Assembly (NCBI GenBank): GCA_033060915.1
Contig: CM065377.1
Span: 55,575,183-55,639,182, forward strand
From: Euryodendron excelsum
Taxonomy: Eukaryota; Streptophyta; Magnoliopsida; Ericales; Pentaphylacaceae
DNA: 64,000 nucleotides
Direction: 5' to 3'
A program made the translations under genes and the position numbers. The notes beneath the pieces were generated by a model. That model worked only from the letters and a program-made list of their open reading frames with translations. It did not search any database and was not told the DNA's origin. This document shows positions 47,237 through 58,830 of the stretch, piece after piece. Position 1 is the stretch's first letter. The number at the start of each line of letters is the position of its first letter.

Positions 47237-47275
47237 CAACTCCCAACTTATATTTTTGCTAGTCCTTAGCAAAAA
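47237..47275 (-). other. Polypurine tract and conserved hairpin of the minus-strand element
   Basis: On the minus strand TTTTTGCTAAGGACTAGCAAAA-type hairpin (47253-47275) is followed by AAGTTGGGAGTTG abutting the LTR. Same arrangement as 12331-12367 and 655-687. Confidence 0.7.
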
Positions 47276-49369
47276 CTATAAAAAAAAAAAAAAAAACACA
47301 TAAAGGATATCTCCACTTTCGTCGGAGTCACGAATGCATGTAGCTTATGCACCTAGCCTTTAAACTCCTAGGTTTTCCCTAGTGGACGAATGGTGTCTCG
47401 TGAGGGTTTTCAGTGATGATAACCACAAACATCCTTATGTGAATTGCCTATTAAGATAAAAATAAGGAATGAATGCATAATCCTACTCAAGTTAACATTG
47501 ATGCCACTCCAAACTCCAACACTTGCATTAATATGCAACAACTCATACAAAAGAGAGGTTCATGTGTGTGGGTAGAGAATCATGCTAAACAACACAAATG
47601 AAACTCATTTACGCAAATCCACCCCTTTTGCGCTTTGATTCAATCCTCACAAAGCATACACTCGCAATTATAGTCCCACATGGTTCTCACAATAGTATGC
47701 TCAACAATGGAGTAAATGCAAAGAGACAAATCAAGTGAGCATACCAATTACAAAAATCGAAAAGATAGAGGTGTATCGACATTAGCATAGCTCCATGAAA
47801 AAATGTTCAAAGTTAAGCATTGATTTAAAGAAATTGACAATAAATAGCTTATACTCTATTGAAAACTTCAATCAAGCATAACTTGGATCAACTATGCCAT
47901 GTAGAGGTGAAGAGGGCAACGTAGAAGAGGTAAAAGGCAAGGGTAAGGAGAGGGAGCAAATGGTCATATCATGTGTGATCTAGGTGGGACATGATAAATG
48001 TAAAACAACTACAACTCTCCCTTTTCAACATTTAGTACACTTTTCTCCAAACTCACTCTTCTCTTTAAATATTTTCAACTTTTGAACTCCTCTTCCATTC
48101 TTTTCTTCCTTTTATTCATTTTTTTTTCTTACTTTTTCTTTCTTCTTTTTTTTTTCTTTTCTTACTTCTCCCTTTTTGTTTCCATCCTTTTATCATCCCC
48201 TTTAGAATCAACAACTACTTCTCATATTTCACTATACTCTTTTTGCATTGAATTTTCCAAATCAATCTCCTCTATTTTTTAAGTAGAAGATCAACAAGGG
48301 TTAAGGAAAAATGTATGGTTCGGTAACGGGAAACTTATGGCTATGAAGAAGAAAATGGCAGAGAATCATATCCAACATTGTACAACCGAAACATTTTATA
48401 GAGTACAAGTGTCAATAACAAGATCAAAACTCAACTCATGAACCAAAAACAAGCATAATGAAGCTATTGAATGAAGTGAGGGTGAAGAAACTATCCTTGA
48501 TTAAATGTAAATGCTCCAAAAAGTGATAAATGCTGTAAAGCTCACAAGGTAATAATCTCCACTAATGTAAGGGTGAAAGTGCCAAGACTAGTAACAACTT
48601 GTGTTAAAAAGCATAATTGTGTACAATGATGTAATCCCCTCTACAAAAGCATGAATTAAGCAACTCCCACTACATGTTGCGTATGAGAAGTGAATCAACA
48701 TCATCTTGAGTAAAGATACATGTAAAAATTCCTATCTTCCAATCTCAAAAGGCACTTTCACAAGTTAAATGTTTTTATTTTTATTATAGGGTGCAAGACA
48801 AAGAAACAAAAACAAAACAATAGAGGCAAAGCCTCTACCCCACCCCCACCTTAAAATGATGCATTGCCCTTAATTCACGAGAACAAAGCATGAAATGCAA
48901 ATAAATTGTGGGAAAAAGAAAGTAGGGTGCTCAAGGCACCCCCAACTTAAAATCAGAAACAATCTAAGAAAAACAAAGAAATAAAGCAACTACTCCTACT
49001 CCTACTCAAATTAGAGAGAGTAAATCACCCAATGCCATGAAGTGGGAATTGACCATCATTCCACACCCCCAACTTATAGAATTTCAAATATTGCATACAA
49101 ATGAGGGAATATAAAATGGCGGCCACTTTGATGACCTCAAGGATATAGCATGATAGCACATAAAGATAAAAAGGGTCATGTTATGTAAAAAATAAAGAAT
49201 GATCATGCACAAATGTGTCAATGAAGCTCATGCCATGAGGTGCTTGACCCTCCCCTTCTTTTGATTGGTCGGCCATTGGAATGATGTTTGGTTCAAGTGT
49301 TGGGACATGGAGTTGCAAAGGCTCCGGTAAGATAGGACTAAGTGTTAGAGGCATAAAAGTAGGGATTTC
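47276..49369 (-). other. 3' untranslated region of the minus-strand element
   Basis: No supported frame. It is related in inverted orientation to 10717-12330. T-rich tracts near 48090-48180 generate the Phe-rich frame seen there. Confidence 0.55.
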
Positions 49370-50230
49370 CTAATCTCTAGACATGGTAAGAATGTCCTCT
49401 AAACCGTCAACATCCTCATTGATCTGCACATTCCTAACATTAAATAAACCAAAATTATCATTAAGGGTAGTCTCATCATTACCCTTCTCTTCTTGTTTGG
49501 AGTCTCCAATTTTGGACTCCACTCTCTCAAATTTTTCATCCCGAAATTCATTTTCAATTATTTTCTCACTTTCCTTAGGAATGTCTTCTTTAGACTTAAG
49601 GTCTTGGGGAATGGTGTTTTGATCAATGATTTCCTCATTCCTATAGTTAGTGATGGGATGAGTGGGTTCACTTGAACACCCTTGGTTAGGAGGAATAATT
49701 GGAGATGACACAAGGGACTTGTCCTCCGCTCAGACAACCAAGGTTTGCATTAAAAGAGTCAATTGACTCTTTATCTCATTAAGGCCCTCATCTATTCTAG
49801 AGTTCACTACTCCTTGAAATTTCATGGCTTGTTGAAGTGTGTCCTCTAGGGTATCCTCAATGGTGTCCGCTTGTGTGCCAATGTGAGGAGTGTGATATTT
49901 CTCATAGGGTAAAAATTGGGCATGGGGGTATTCACATGGTGGAGTTTGGTAAGGTGGAGGTGGTGCATGGTAATAGTTAAAGGGCTCTTGGTAAGGGTGA
50001 GGCTCAAAATAATGATGTGAATATGTGCTCTCATATCCCCTACCAAGGTTAAATTGGTCACACCCCCCAAGAGTGGGAGGTGGCCGTGGAGGCTCCCTTT
50101 GGCCATTAGCGTTTAGGTGTTCTCTAATAGACATATTGGATGATGGAATGTGTGAAAATTTACCACCAAACATAATGAAATGCACAATGGAATATAGATG
50201 CAATGCACAAACAAAAGTAGCGCACCACAC
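49370..50230 (-). pseudogene. Gag-derived ORF of the minus-strand element, one in-frame stop
   Basis: The frame starts by 50230 (a later Met about 19 codons in is equally possible) and includes a Pro/Tyr-rich block ('HPYQEPFNYYHAPPPPYQ'). It then has 'DTLQQAMKFQGVVNSRIDEG' and 'IKSQLTLLMQTL'. This matches the C-terminal gag of the 928-13943 element ('DTLQQFIQTQGGVNS', 'DDIKSQLTLLTQAL'). A TGA at 49730-49732 interrupts it, and the same frame continues with an acidic, Glu-rich tail to 49370. Capsid core and zinc knuckle are absent. It may once have been a single protein of about 280 residues. Function unknown. Confidence 0.7.
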
Positions 50231-50577
50231 CTCAACACATCATACACAACAATGCTCAATAATGTTCCATTCAAACCTCCAATCTCCACAAGTTATATAC
50301 CACCAATTTGCAATATACACAATCCCTAATACTCCTCTAGCAATCCTCCAATCAAATTATTAAAATAAAGCAAAATATATACAAAATAAACAAAACAAGC
50401 CTAAAATAAAGAGAAAAAGAAAGAATAAAAATCTAATATGGTATTTACACAAAAAAATAGAACGAAGTTATCAATGGCCTAAGCCGAAAATTCCTCCATT
50501 GTGGTAGATGGATGGACATCCAATCCACCAATTGCTCTTCCATCCAAAGCTCGGTAGTGCTCGTCTCGTGCCTTTGG

Positions 50578-50596
50578 TCCCCGGCAATGGCGCCAA
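50578..50596 (-). other. Primer binding site of the minus-strand element
   Basis: On the minus strand TGGCGCCATTGCCGGGGA lies a few bases inside the LTR end GAGTCA, one base different from the intact tRNA-Asp type site at 53339. Confidence 0.8.
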
Positions 50597-50600
50597 AACT

Positions 50601-52070
50601 TGACTCGCTCCGAAAACTACAAAATGGAATTAGTGCCCCGCAAGAGTACGAGGGTCGCGATGAAATATAAACTGGAAGATCCGGTATCATTCTCTCCCAA
50701 GAGACCAAACCAAATATAGGCTCTAACACTCAACTCACACCAACCTAACCTAAGATAGAATTGCAATAAAAAAAGGAAATTAGATCTAAAATAAAAAGGA
50801 AAATAAAAAGACCAAAAATGTTTTGGGTTTTTGATGATAGTTTTGAATTACTAACCTAATGCAATGGAAATTAAAGCAATTAACACTAGACAATTAAAGT
50901 AAAGAAAAGTAAAAATAGAATTAAAGCAAGTAAAAGGAAATTGGGCTCAAATGATCCAATCACTCAATTTCATTCAAGAATTCCAATGGAGTTTATAAAT
51001 CAAATCAAACACAACATTTAAATGTGTTTAATTCGGAGAATTTAGCTTTGAAAATCGATTATTCTCAAACAATTGAAATAAGATACATGTCTGATGGGGA
51101 ATCAAAGGTTAATATCATCAATTCAACTTAGTTAACACCAAATTTGTGGTTTGTGCATTGATTAGCCAAACATAGTTAACAACCTAGGTTTTGTAAGACA
51201 TCTTCAATCAGTTGTTGGGAATGAATTTGTTAGCAATTGTGGAGTATTTGTCTAGTCAAGGGTCCTAAATTAATACTAACGATTGGGTGATCAAAATTCC
51301 CAAACTTAGTCAATAATTCAAGTTTTCTAAAATTCCACATCTTATTACTGGAAATTTGAATTCTAGGAAAATATAACAATTAATTCATGAGACACCTCCA
51401 TTAAATTCCTTGGATTATTTGGGTGATTTTCACATTTGAACTCAATTTAAAAACTAGCTAACTAAACTCATAATAAAAGGATGAAATATAAAAATAAAAC
51501 ATGTAAAGATTTAAGCTAAAATTTACTTAAAAAGTGAAGAGAGTTTGGGTACAAGAACAATATAAGGAGAGAATAGGAGAAAATTACAATACAAAAATAA
51601 AAATTACAAAAATCATTCTAAGCTAATAAATGAAGAACAAATGGAAAACTAACCTTGAATGAAGATCTCCCATAGCCAATCTACTGAAAATCTACTCCTA
51701 ACTATCAAAACTATCAAAAACTCTTTACAAAACTCAAAAACTAACTCTAGATCTAACCAAAAACTCCTTTCTCTCGGCCGCGGCTAGCATTTTAGGACAA
51801 ATCTCTGCTCCCCGTCTGAAGTGCGTCCGACGCGCGTCCAAAGTCCGTCCGGACGCACCGTCCGAATGGTTATTTCACCGTTCAGACGGTTGTTTTACCA
51901 TCTGAACGGTCCTCGGACGCTCTTCAGACGCAAAAAGATGACTCTGGAATGGCTTTGAGCGCAAAAACATGACTCTGGAGCTCCACCTTTCGACGTAGAG
52001 TCCGAACGCTATTTCGCCCGTCCGAACACACCGTCCAAACAGTTGAACCATCTGAACGCACCGTCCAGAC
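50601..52070 (-). repeat. 5' LTR of the minus-strand element, truncated
   Basis: Starts TGACTCGCTCC on the plus strand and matches 45614 onward. It is cut at 52070 by the start of the next LTR (TGATTACACTCC). The palindrome cluster is at about 51818-52070. Confidence 0.88.
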
Positions 52071-53333
52071 TGATTACACTCCAAAAAGTGTAATCTAAAG
52101 CCTAAATAGTTGCTGTTAGTCCAATTAGGTTGTATATATGTTCTATTTTAGCATAATAATTGTCTTAATGAGTGTTTGTGGGTATTTTGCAGGTTTCAAG
52201 TTTGAAACGGGCGAAATTGGAGCGAAAAATGACCAAGTTGCACATTGACCGTACGTACGGTAGGAGACACCGTATGTACGGTATCTTCAACCGTACGTAC
52301 CCCTGCAGCCCCAGACCCCAACTTCAGAGGACGCGATTCTGCGTAGCCTTTACTGTACGTACAGTACGCTCACCATACGTATGGTGAACAGTGCCGTACG
52401 TACGGTATCGGCTGTTTCCTGCGCGAGTTTTGCAACTATATCACTCAAAGATGACTCAATTTTTGTATCTATCATCAAATATAGCTTAGATTTTCTGTTA
52501 GGATGGGATATAGAGAGAGAAAGGGGGTTTATTGTATTTTTCCTTGCATTTTCTCACATTTTCTTTATAAGCAAACACTCTTTTCTTAATCAATCAATGA
52601 AAAATCTTCAATTCTTCATACTTTCTTCTATGGAATCGAGTAGCTAGACATCTCTGGGATGTAACTGTGAAAATCTACCAAGGATTTGCAAAGACTTCAA
52701 CGGAGGTATATGAATTCCAATGATTTATCCTATGTTTTCTCCAATTCTTGCTTCAATTGAGTTGTAGACACATAGAACACTTAGATTCATAATCTAGGTT
52801 GATAATTGCTATGCACAATCTTCTAATTGGTATAGGAATTGCGCAATTGAGAATTTGATTCTAAGATTTTTACAATGAAACAATAATCTACACTCAATTG
52901 AACTTCAATTCAAGCGTTTATAGTCGAAATCCTCCGGGTCAAGGTTCCATGGAGTGAACCTTGACTTGAGTTAAACAAAATTCCATTGAAGACTTTGTAG
53001 AGATTTGGTAGATTGAAGCAATTGCATCCAAGCCCTTTATTAATTGTCTCAAATTTAGTATAATTGCCTTTTCTTTTGCTTCTAATTAGCATAATTGAGT
53101 AGTTTACAACATTCTACCACCCAATCAATTTTCGATCTATTTTTAGTTCAATTTCAATTTGTTAAGCAATTCACCAATTCATCCCATTTGAGTGTTTGTT
53201 TCGACTTTTACCACTCCTATATTTGGCTCGATCCTTTGGGAGAACAATATCGGTTCTTACCGGATTTTACTTCGATCGACACCCGTAAACCTTGCGGGAA
53301 GCTCAAGTTCAACGTACAATTGAGAGCAAATCA
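52071..53333 (+). repeat. 5' LTR of the third Athila-like element, with CCGTACGTACGG palindromes
   Basis: Begins TGATTACACTCCAAAAAGTG and ends AGAGCAAATCA, 1263 bp. About 52243-52412 holds seven or more copies or variants of the perfect palindrome CCGTACGTACGG, in the place where the other LTRs hold CCGTTCGGACGG. Confidence 0.85.
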
Positions 53334-53338
53334 AGTTT

Positions 53339-53356
53339 TGGCGCCGTTGCCGGGGA
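53339..53356 (+). other. Primer binding site (tRNA-Asp type), intact
   Basis: TGGCGCCGTTGCCGGGGA, five bases after the LTR end. It is the standard Athila-group site. Confidence 0.9.
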
Positions 53357-54321
53357 TCGAAAGCATAAGGCGAACACCAACAAGTTGCGGATTGGAGAAG
53401 CACTTGACGAATTGCATATAAGAAAAACCCAAAAATAGCAAATAAAGAAGAAAAAGAAAACTAAACAGAACAGTAAAATTGCAAATGGGTGGTAGTTGAT
53501 CACTCACCCTCAACAGAAGCATCTACAGCTTTGGGCCTTGGTAATCTCTTTCCCCCTTAAGGTGTGCCGCGCCCTGGTTTTTGGGTGTCCAATGTCCTTT
53601 CGGTTCGGAGACCCTAAAGCATGGAACTCTGCCACTAGAACTCGTCCCCCTAGAAGGACAAGTGCGACTAGGTTTAAGAATTGATTTGACTAAGGGCTTT
53701 TTAGAAAAATAGGAGTCAACACCTAAATTGATAAAGGTGAGTTAGGGCACCTAAAACTAAGCGTTAATCCGAAGATCAAACTTAGAGTTTTTGAAAAAGG
53801 TTTTTGAAAACTCCCTCAAGAGAGGGTTTTTAGGAAAATAGGTTGTTTGGCAACCTTTTGAAATGTTAAAACCCTTTTTGGAAATAACTCTATTTTGATC
53901 TTTCGAAAACAGAAATCTAAAGTTTGGGGGTTGGTTACGTGTAGGGAAGATATCCTAAGATCATCACCCTACCCTGCCCTTTCGGTACCTACATGTCTAA
54001 TCACCCTTTTGTTCACTCACTAGAATAACCAATTGTCATTGTCCACTTAATGTCCACTTTAGAATTTTGAAAATGGGGTTTAGTCATCACTTTTCGGAGG
54101 GATGATGCATGACGCAAGTTTGTGAAAGAAGTTTGAAAACAATAAAGGCTTTGGACATGTTTGGAATAGGAATTTTGAATTGATTAGAATTTTTGAAAAA
54201 AGGGATTGGAGTTGGAATAAAAGTTATGACCGCACCATTTTAGGTTGCTTACGTATCTCAGTTGGCGAGAATCAGGTCATTCGTAGTTCGGGCAAGAGCC
54301 CGATAGGAGATAGGCGCATTA

Positions 54322-54650
54322 AGGCCTTTGGAAGGTTTGAAGACACTTTGGGTCTTTGAAAGAGTTCAAAACACTTTGAGGTCTTTGGATAAGTTTAAGA
54401 CACTTTGAAGTCTTTGGAAGGGTTTAAAACACTTTGAGGTCTTTGGATAAGTTTAAGACACTTTGAGGTCTTTGGAAGGGTTTAAGGCACTTTGAGGTCT
54501 TTGGATATATTTAAGACACGTTGAGGTCTTTGGATGGGTTTAAGATACTTTGAGGTCTTTGGAAGGGTTTAAGACACTTTGAGGTCTTTGAAAAAGTTTA
54601 AGACACTTTAAGGTCTTTGGAAAAGTTTAAGACACTTTTGAGGTCTTGGA
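54322..54650. repeat. Tandem array, about 30-bp unit, in the 5-kb LTR
   Basis: About eleven imperfect copies of GTTTAAGACACTTTGAGGTC plus TTTGGAAGG. Confidence 0.9.
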
Positions 54651-55149
54651 AGCTTTGACTTGAAACTGGATGGTGGAGTGTTTTGAAAATGTTTTTGGAT
54701 CAACTTTAGGAGAGTTTTGGAAAAATGTTTTAGCATGACTCAAGAGAACTCGAAAGTATTTTTGAAGTCTTGTTTTGAAATCCTAGGAGGCATGACTTTA
54801 GAATGTTTTGATAAATTGGTTTTTGAAAGTTGCTTTTGAAAATGGCTAAGAGTTTGGAATCCTAATATGGACAACCTCAGAGATTGTTCTTGATTTATCA
54901 CTTGTCCTTGGAATCTCTAACCATGAGGGGGTTAGGGACACCTTAGGTTTGTGACTCTTTGAAAACATCTTTGGAAAGGTCTTGAAGATGGAGTGTAGGA
55001 ACGTAAGAAGAGTGTATGGAGTTGGGTTTTTGAAATCATGGGGTAGGAGGTTTTGGAAGAATAGGTTAGGAGGATAATTGGAAAGTTTGAATGATCATTT
55101 GAAAAAAGGGGTTCAAGAGTTGAAACCTTGAAGTGTATTAACCAAAATA

Positions 55150-55465
55150 GGGTTGGCCTAGGGTTGGTCAACTAGGGTCAAGTTAACCTAGGGTTAGGTA
55201 ACTAAGGTCAAGTTAACCTAGGGTTTGGTAGCTAGGGTCAAGTTAACCTAGGGTTTGGTAACTAGGGTCAAGTTAACCTAGGGTTTGACAACTAGGGTAA
55301 AGTTAACCTAGGGTTTGGTAACTAGGGTCAACTTAACCTATGGTTAGGTAACTAGGGTCAAGTTAACCTAGGGTTTGGTAACTAAGGTCAAGTTAACCTA
55401 GGGTTTGGTAACTAGAGTCAAGTTAACCTATGGTTAGGTAACTAGGGTCAAGTTAACCTATGGCT
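55150..55465. repeat. Tandem array, 30-bp unit, in the 5-kb LTR
   Basis: About eleven copies of AAGTTAACCTAGGGTTTGG plus TAACTAGGGTC, with few changes. The low divergence points to recent expansion. Confidence 0.93.
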
Positions 55466-55808
55466 AGATTGGAGAATGGTCTTGAAAGTTGTTTTGATGC
55501 ATTCTTGGAAAGAGTTTTGAAAACAAAACATGATATGCAATGGACTTTGGTTGGCAATCTTTATGAAGATCATTTCCATGAAAATTTTGACTCTAGCCAA
55601 GAGTATGGTTTATATGGTTGGTGATTGGAGACCATTCCAAGAAAGGTTTCCTTATGCCCATTATAACCAATATCTTGATAAGAGTATAAGGGGTCAAAAT
55701 TCAACATAATGATGGTAATTTTTGGAGAATCATTTTTTATGCAAAGATGGAGAGAATGCATTTTTGAAATCATCTTTGGAGAAGGATTTTGAAAACCATT
55801 GTTTTTAA

Positions 55809-56076
55809 GGAAACCATTCCATCAAGAGAGGGTTCATATGACCAACAAAAGGGAGACCACTCAAAAGAGGGTTCTATGGGGTCATTCCAACCACTAAACT
55901 TGAGAGAATAGGAACCATAGAAATCAAAGATCTTGAACATCATTCTTAGGTGATCATAAAGATAAAAGGGAACCATTCTAACAATATAGGGTTCCTATGG
56001 CCAATATAAAGGGAGACCACTCAAGAGAGGGTTCCATGGGGGCCATTTTAACCACTAAATTTGAGAAAATGAAAAC
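55809..56076. repeat. Tandem duplication of about 160 bp in the 5-kb LTR
   Basis: Blocks at 55809-55916 and 55968-56076 share GGGAGACCACTCAA.AGAGGGTTC, ATGGGG and AACCACTAAA.TTGAGA. Confidence 0.8.
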
Positions 56077-57055
56077 CTTTGAAAATTAGGGAGTTTGAAA
56101 GCAACCTTTGTGAAAGTCGAAATGCAATGATGCAAAAGTGTGAATTAGGAGGTTGAGAGGGATTTTCTAAGGCATGATTCTTAAAGTCTCGTCCTAAACT
56201 TCAAGGGGCCAACTCTTGGAACAATTTTTGAAGGACATGTAGAACTTGAAAATGTCATGAAATTAAGAGCAATGTAAGCATTATGGGATATGGCAATAAA
56301 CATAAAATGAAGCCAAGCATACAAGACATGATCAAAATAATAATATGCAAGGGGTCATGATTCACATACAAGGCTTTCAAGCTTCACCACATAAACAAGG
56401 GGCTCTTAGGCCATACCATCTTAAAGTAGACTAGTGAGAGGTCCCCCTACACAGTAGCTCTCACTTGCTTTCCTCTAGGCATGATCTAGGAGCCCTCTTG
56501 GCTCAAGCATGCAAGAAAAGGGGGTTGAAGATGGGAATAAAATAGAGAATAGCCTAAGTAGGCAAGGAGGGAGAAGAGAAGAGTGGGGGAGAGCATAAAT
56601 GTAAAAGGGATACCACCTTTTGCCTTCAACACTCTTGTAGTCTTCAATGGATGTCTTGATTGGAGGTTGAGTGACTTCAAGAGGGCTTGAGAGGCTAGAG
56701 TGGAGTGTGTAAGTGTGTATGAGGCCTTGTATGTGGAGTGTATAGGCTTAAGAGGGGTAGAATCTAGCCTAAGTGTTGGAGAGGAGGAATATATGTAGAG
56801 ATTCGAGTTTCTGGAGTGATTTCAGCAGAGTTTCGTATCAATTTTTGGACCTGGAATATACAAGGGGGGAGGCCTCTATTTATAGGCAATCTGGAACAGA
56901 CTTTATGCCTGTGCTACATGCGCATGGCCAAATTTTGGCCTTGCGCATATAGGACATGCGCAGGAACTATTCCATTGCCAGAATAACACGTGGCACCCTG
57001 TGTACTAGTTAAATCTCGACCGTTGATCGAAAGTCGGTCGATCTAATCAAACTTT

Positions 57056-57679
57056 GAGCGCATGTAGCATACGCTCCACCACCGGGAAGGTTCGTCCAAA
57101 CTTTGCCTCAATAATTAGGTCAATCGGGAAGGTTCCGGGGGAATCGGTTGCACTCGGGATGTTCTCCTAGTGCCCCCGATGAACTTTCATGTTTTCAAAA
57201 AGTTTGAATTATGTTTGGAGGGGAGTGATATCGTCTTAGGAAGTGTGCCAAAAAGGACACTTTTGCGAAGCGTCTGTGATACGCTCCGTGGGTGTTTGAA
57301 AGTGGTTGTTTTCATTTTGTGTGATCGAGGCCTTCGAGAAGCGATCTACTCGATCGGACCCTACGGATGGAAAGTACTCAGGGAATACTTTCTGGAATTC
57401 CCAATTTTATGCATTTCTCAAGTCGTTTGATGGTGCGTTTTGATTAGGGAATCAGAGAAAAAATCAACCTTGGCGGAGCGTCTGCGAGACGCTCTAGGGG
57501 TTGCTGAAAGTCATAGTTTGCACACCGTACGATAGAGGGCTCCGGGGGGCGATCTATTCGATCGAACCGTATCGATGGAAAGATCTATGGACGGGCTTTC
57601 AAGAATTCCCTAATTTACGCATTATAATCAGGGAATCGGGGGAAAAGATAATTTATGCGGAGCGTCTGTGAGACGCTCC
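57056..57679. repeat. Four copies of a GGAGCGTCT-GTG-AGACGCTCC hairpin
   Basis: Copies at 57056-57077, 57267-57287, 57475-57495 and 57659-57679. The last is a perfect 9-bp stem with a 3-base loop. The others have one or more changes. They lie about 185-211 bp apart in longer degenerate units that also share TCGATCG..CC.TA..GATGGAAAG. Confidence 0.85.
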
Positions 57680-58114
57680 AGGGAACTTTTTATCGCGTCG
57701 TGTGAGCTTAGTGTCGTAGGGTGTTTCTTAGGTTAAACAAGGACATGTGGTGAAACCCTTTGCTCGAAACCCCAATGCTGGTGTTGTTTTGGGGCATTTT
57801 TGGGCTCCTAGGGGCAAAACGGTCCTTTTGACCAGAGTTGGTTGGAAATGGTCAAGAATGGTTTGGTATGCTGTGTTGAGTGTGTAGGACTGTTCAGGGA
57901 TAGTTTGAGAGAGTCCTTTATCGTTCAACGGACCAGAATAGGAGCGGATTCAGACCAAATGCCGTGCGGGGGACGCCTAATGGTTTGACAATATTGTGGA
58001 AGGATGGACTTATCATTTTGAGGGATTTTGAACTTTCCCAAAATGTGCCTGGAGGCCCAAGTGGTAGGTTTGGTGATTTTTCACCGAGTCGAACTAGCAG
58101 GCACCAGTGTTGAC

Positions 58115-58455
58115 CTAGGTGTTGGTTTCCGAGACCGCCCGGTCTCGAAAAACTACACGTGCGGTGTTGGTCTCCAAGAACGTCCGTTCTTAGAGAGCTA
58201 CCTGTAGGGGTGGTGTTCGTTCTTAAGAACGCCTGGTCCCAAAAAGCTACCTGGAAGGGTAGTGTTGGTCTCTGAGAACGCCCGGTCTCGGAGAGCTACC
58301 AAATGACGGACATTCTACATTGGCGGGCTAGCAGGCGCCAAAAATGAACCATCTGAAATTTTTGATGAGGTGTTGGTCCCCGAGATCACCCGGTCTCGGG
58401 AAGCTACCTGGATGGCGTTGGTCTCCAGGACCGCCTGGTCCGGAAAACTGCCTGG
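58115..58455. repeat. Tandem units of about 45-50 bp with CGAGACCG/CGGTCTCG stems
   Basis: Repeats of GGTGTTGGTCTCCGAGACCG plus CCCGGTCTCGAAAAGCTACCTG. The best copy forms an 8-bp inverted repeat with a 2-base centre. Confidence 0.8.
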
Positions 58456-58830
58456 AATGATGGTACTTAAGGCTCCAGCGGATCCTTGTCGACCTAAGAA
58501 GCAACCAGTTGGTTGGATTGGAGATTGAAAGGCTCATCTTGAGCCTGCATGTGTTGTGATTTTGGAAAACTTAGCCCGGTCGGGCCGAAGATTGCCGAGC
58601 GGGCAAAAATGGGGTGCTTACAAGGTGCTTAGATTATTGATTTCTCTTTATTTAGTTTGTTTTGTTTGACTTAGGTGTAGTTGCATTGCATTTTTTTAGG
58701 ACTCCTTATGAGGAGATATTTAGTAGAGATAGGATAGTGTGCTTAACTTGTAAATCAGTGGTATTACTTTGTATAAGGAGATTGGAGGATCGGTTGGTGA
58801 ACAAGAGAAAAAGCCGTTGTCCGGCAATGC

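Larger units (their letters stand above)
45614..52070 (-). mobile_element. Pol-less Athila-derived retrotransposon on the minus strand
   Basis: Read on the minus strand: 5' LTR (52070, truncated, to 50601), primer site, one gag-derived ORF (50230-49370), a long untranslated region, hairpin plus polypurine tract, and 3' LTR (47236-45614). It lacks protease, RT and integrase, so it must have relied on proteins from a relative such as the 928-13943 family, with which it shares primer site, hairpin, LTR ends and palindromes. It inserted into the LINE. Its right LTR was then cut at 52070 by the next element, so the target duplication (ATGGC on the left) cannot be checked. Confidence 0.85.
53565..58622. 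mobile_element. Solo LTR of Tat/Ogre type, 5058 bp
   Basis: Begins TGCCGCGCCCTGG and ends GGGGTGCTTACA, with AGGTG on both sides (53560-53564, 58623-58627). It contains blocks typical of Tat/Ogre-group LTRs (GGTTGGTTACGTGTAGGGAAG, TTGCTTACGTATCTC..GAATCAGGTCATTCGTAGTTC). No coding domain is recognised. It interrupts the leader of the third Athila-like element. Several internal tandem arrays make it long. Confidence 0.75.

Noticed and set aside
55150..55465. Regular 30-bp repeats as a CRISPR array
   Set aside because: Head-to-tail tandem units without unique spacers, inside a plant LTR.
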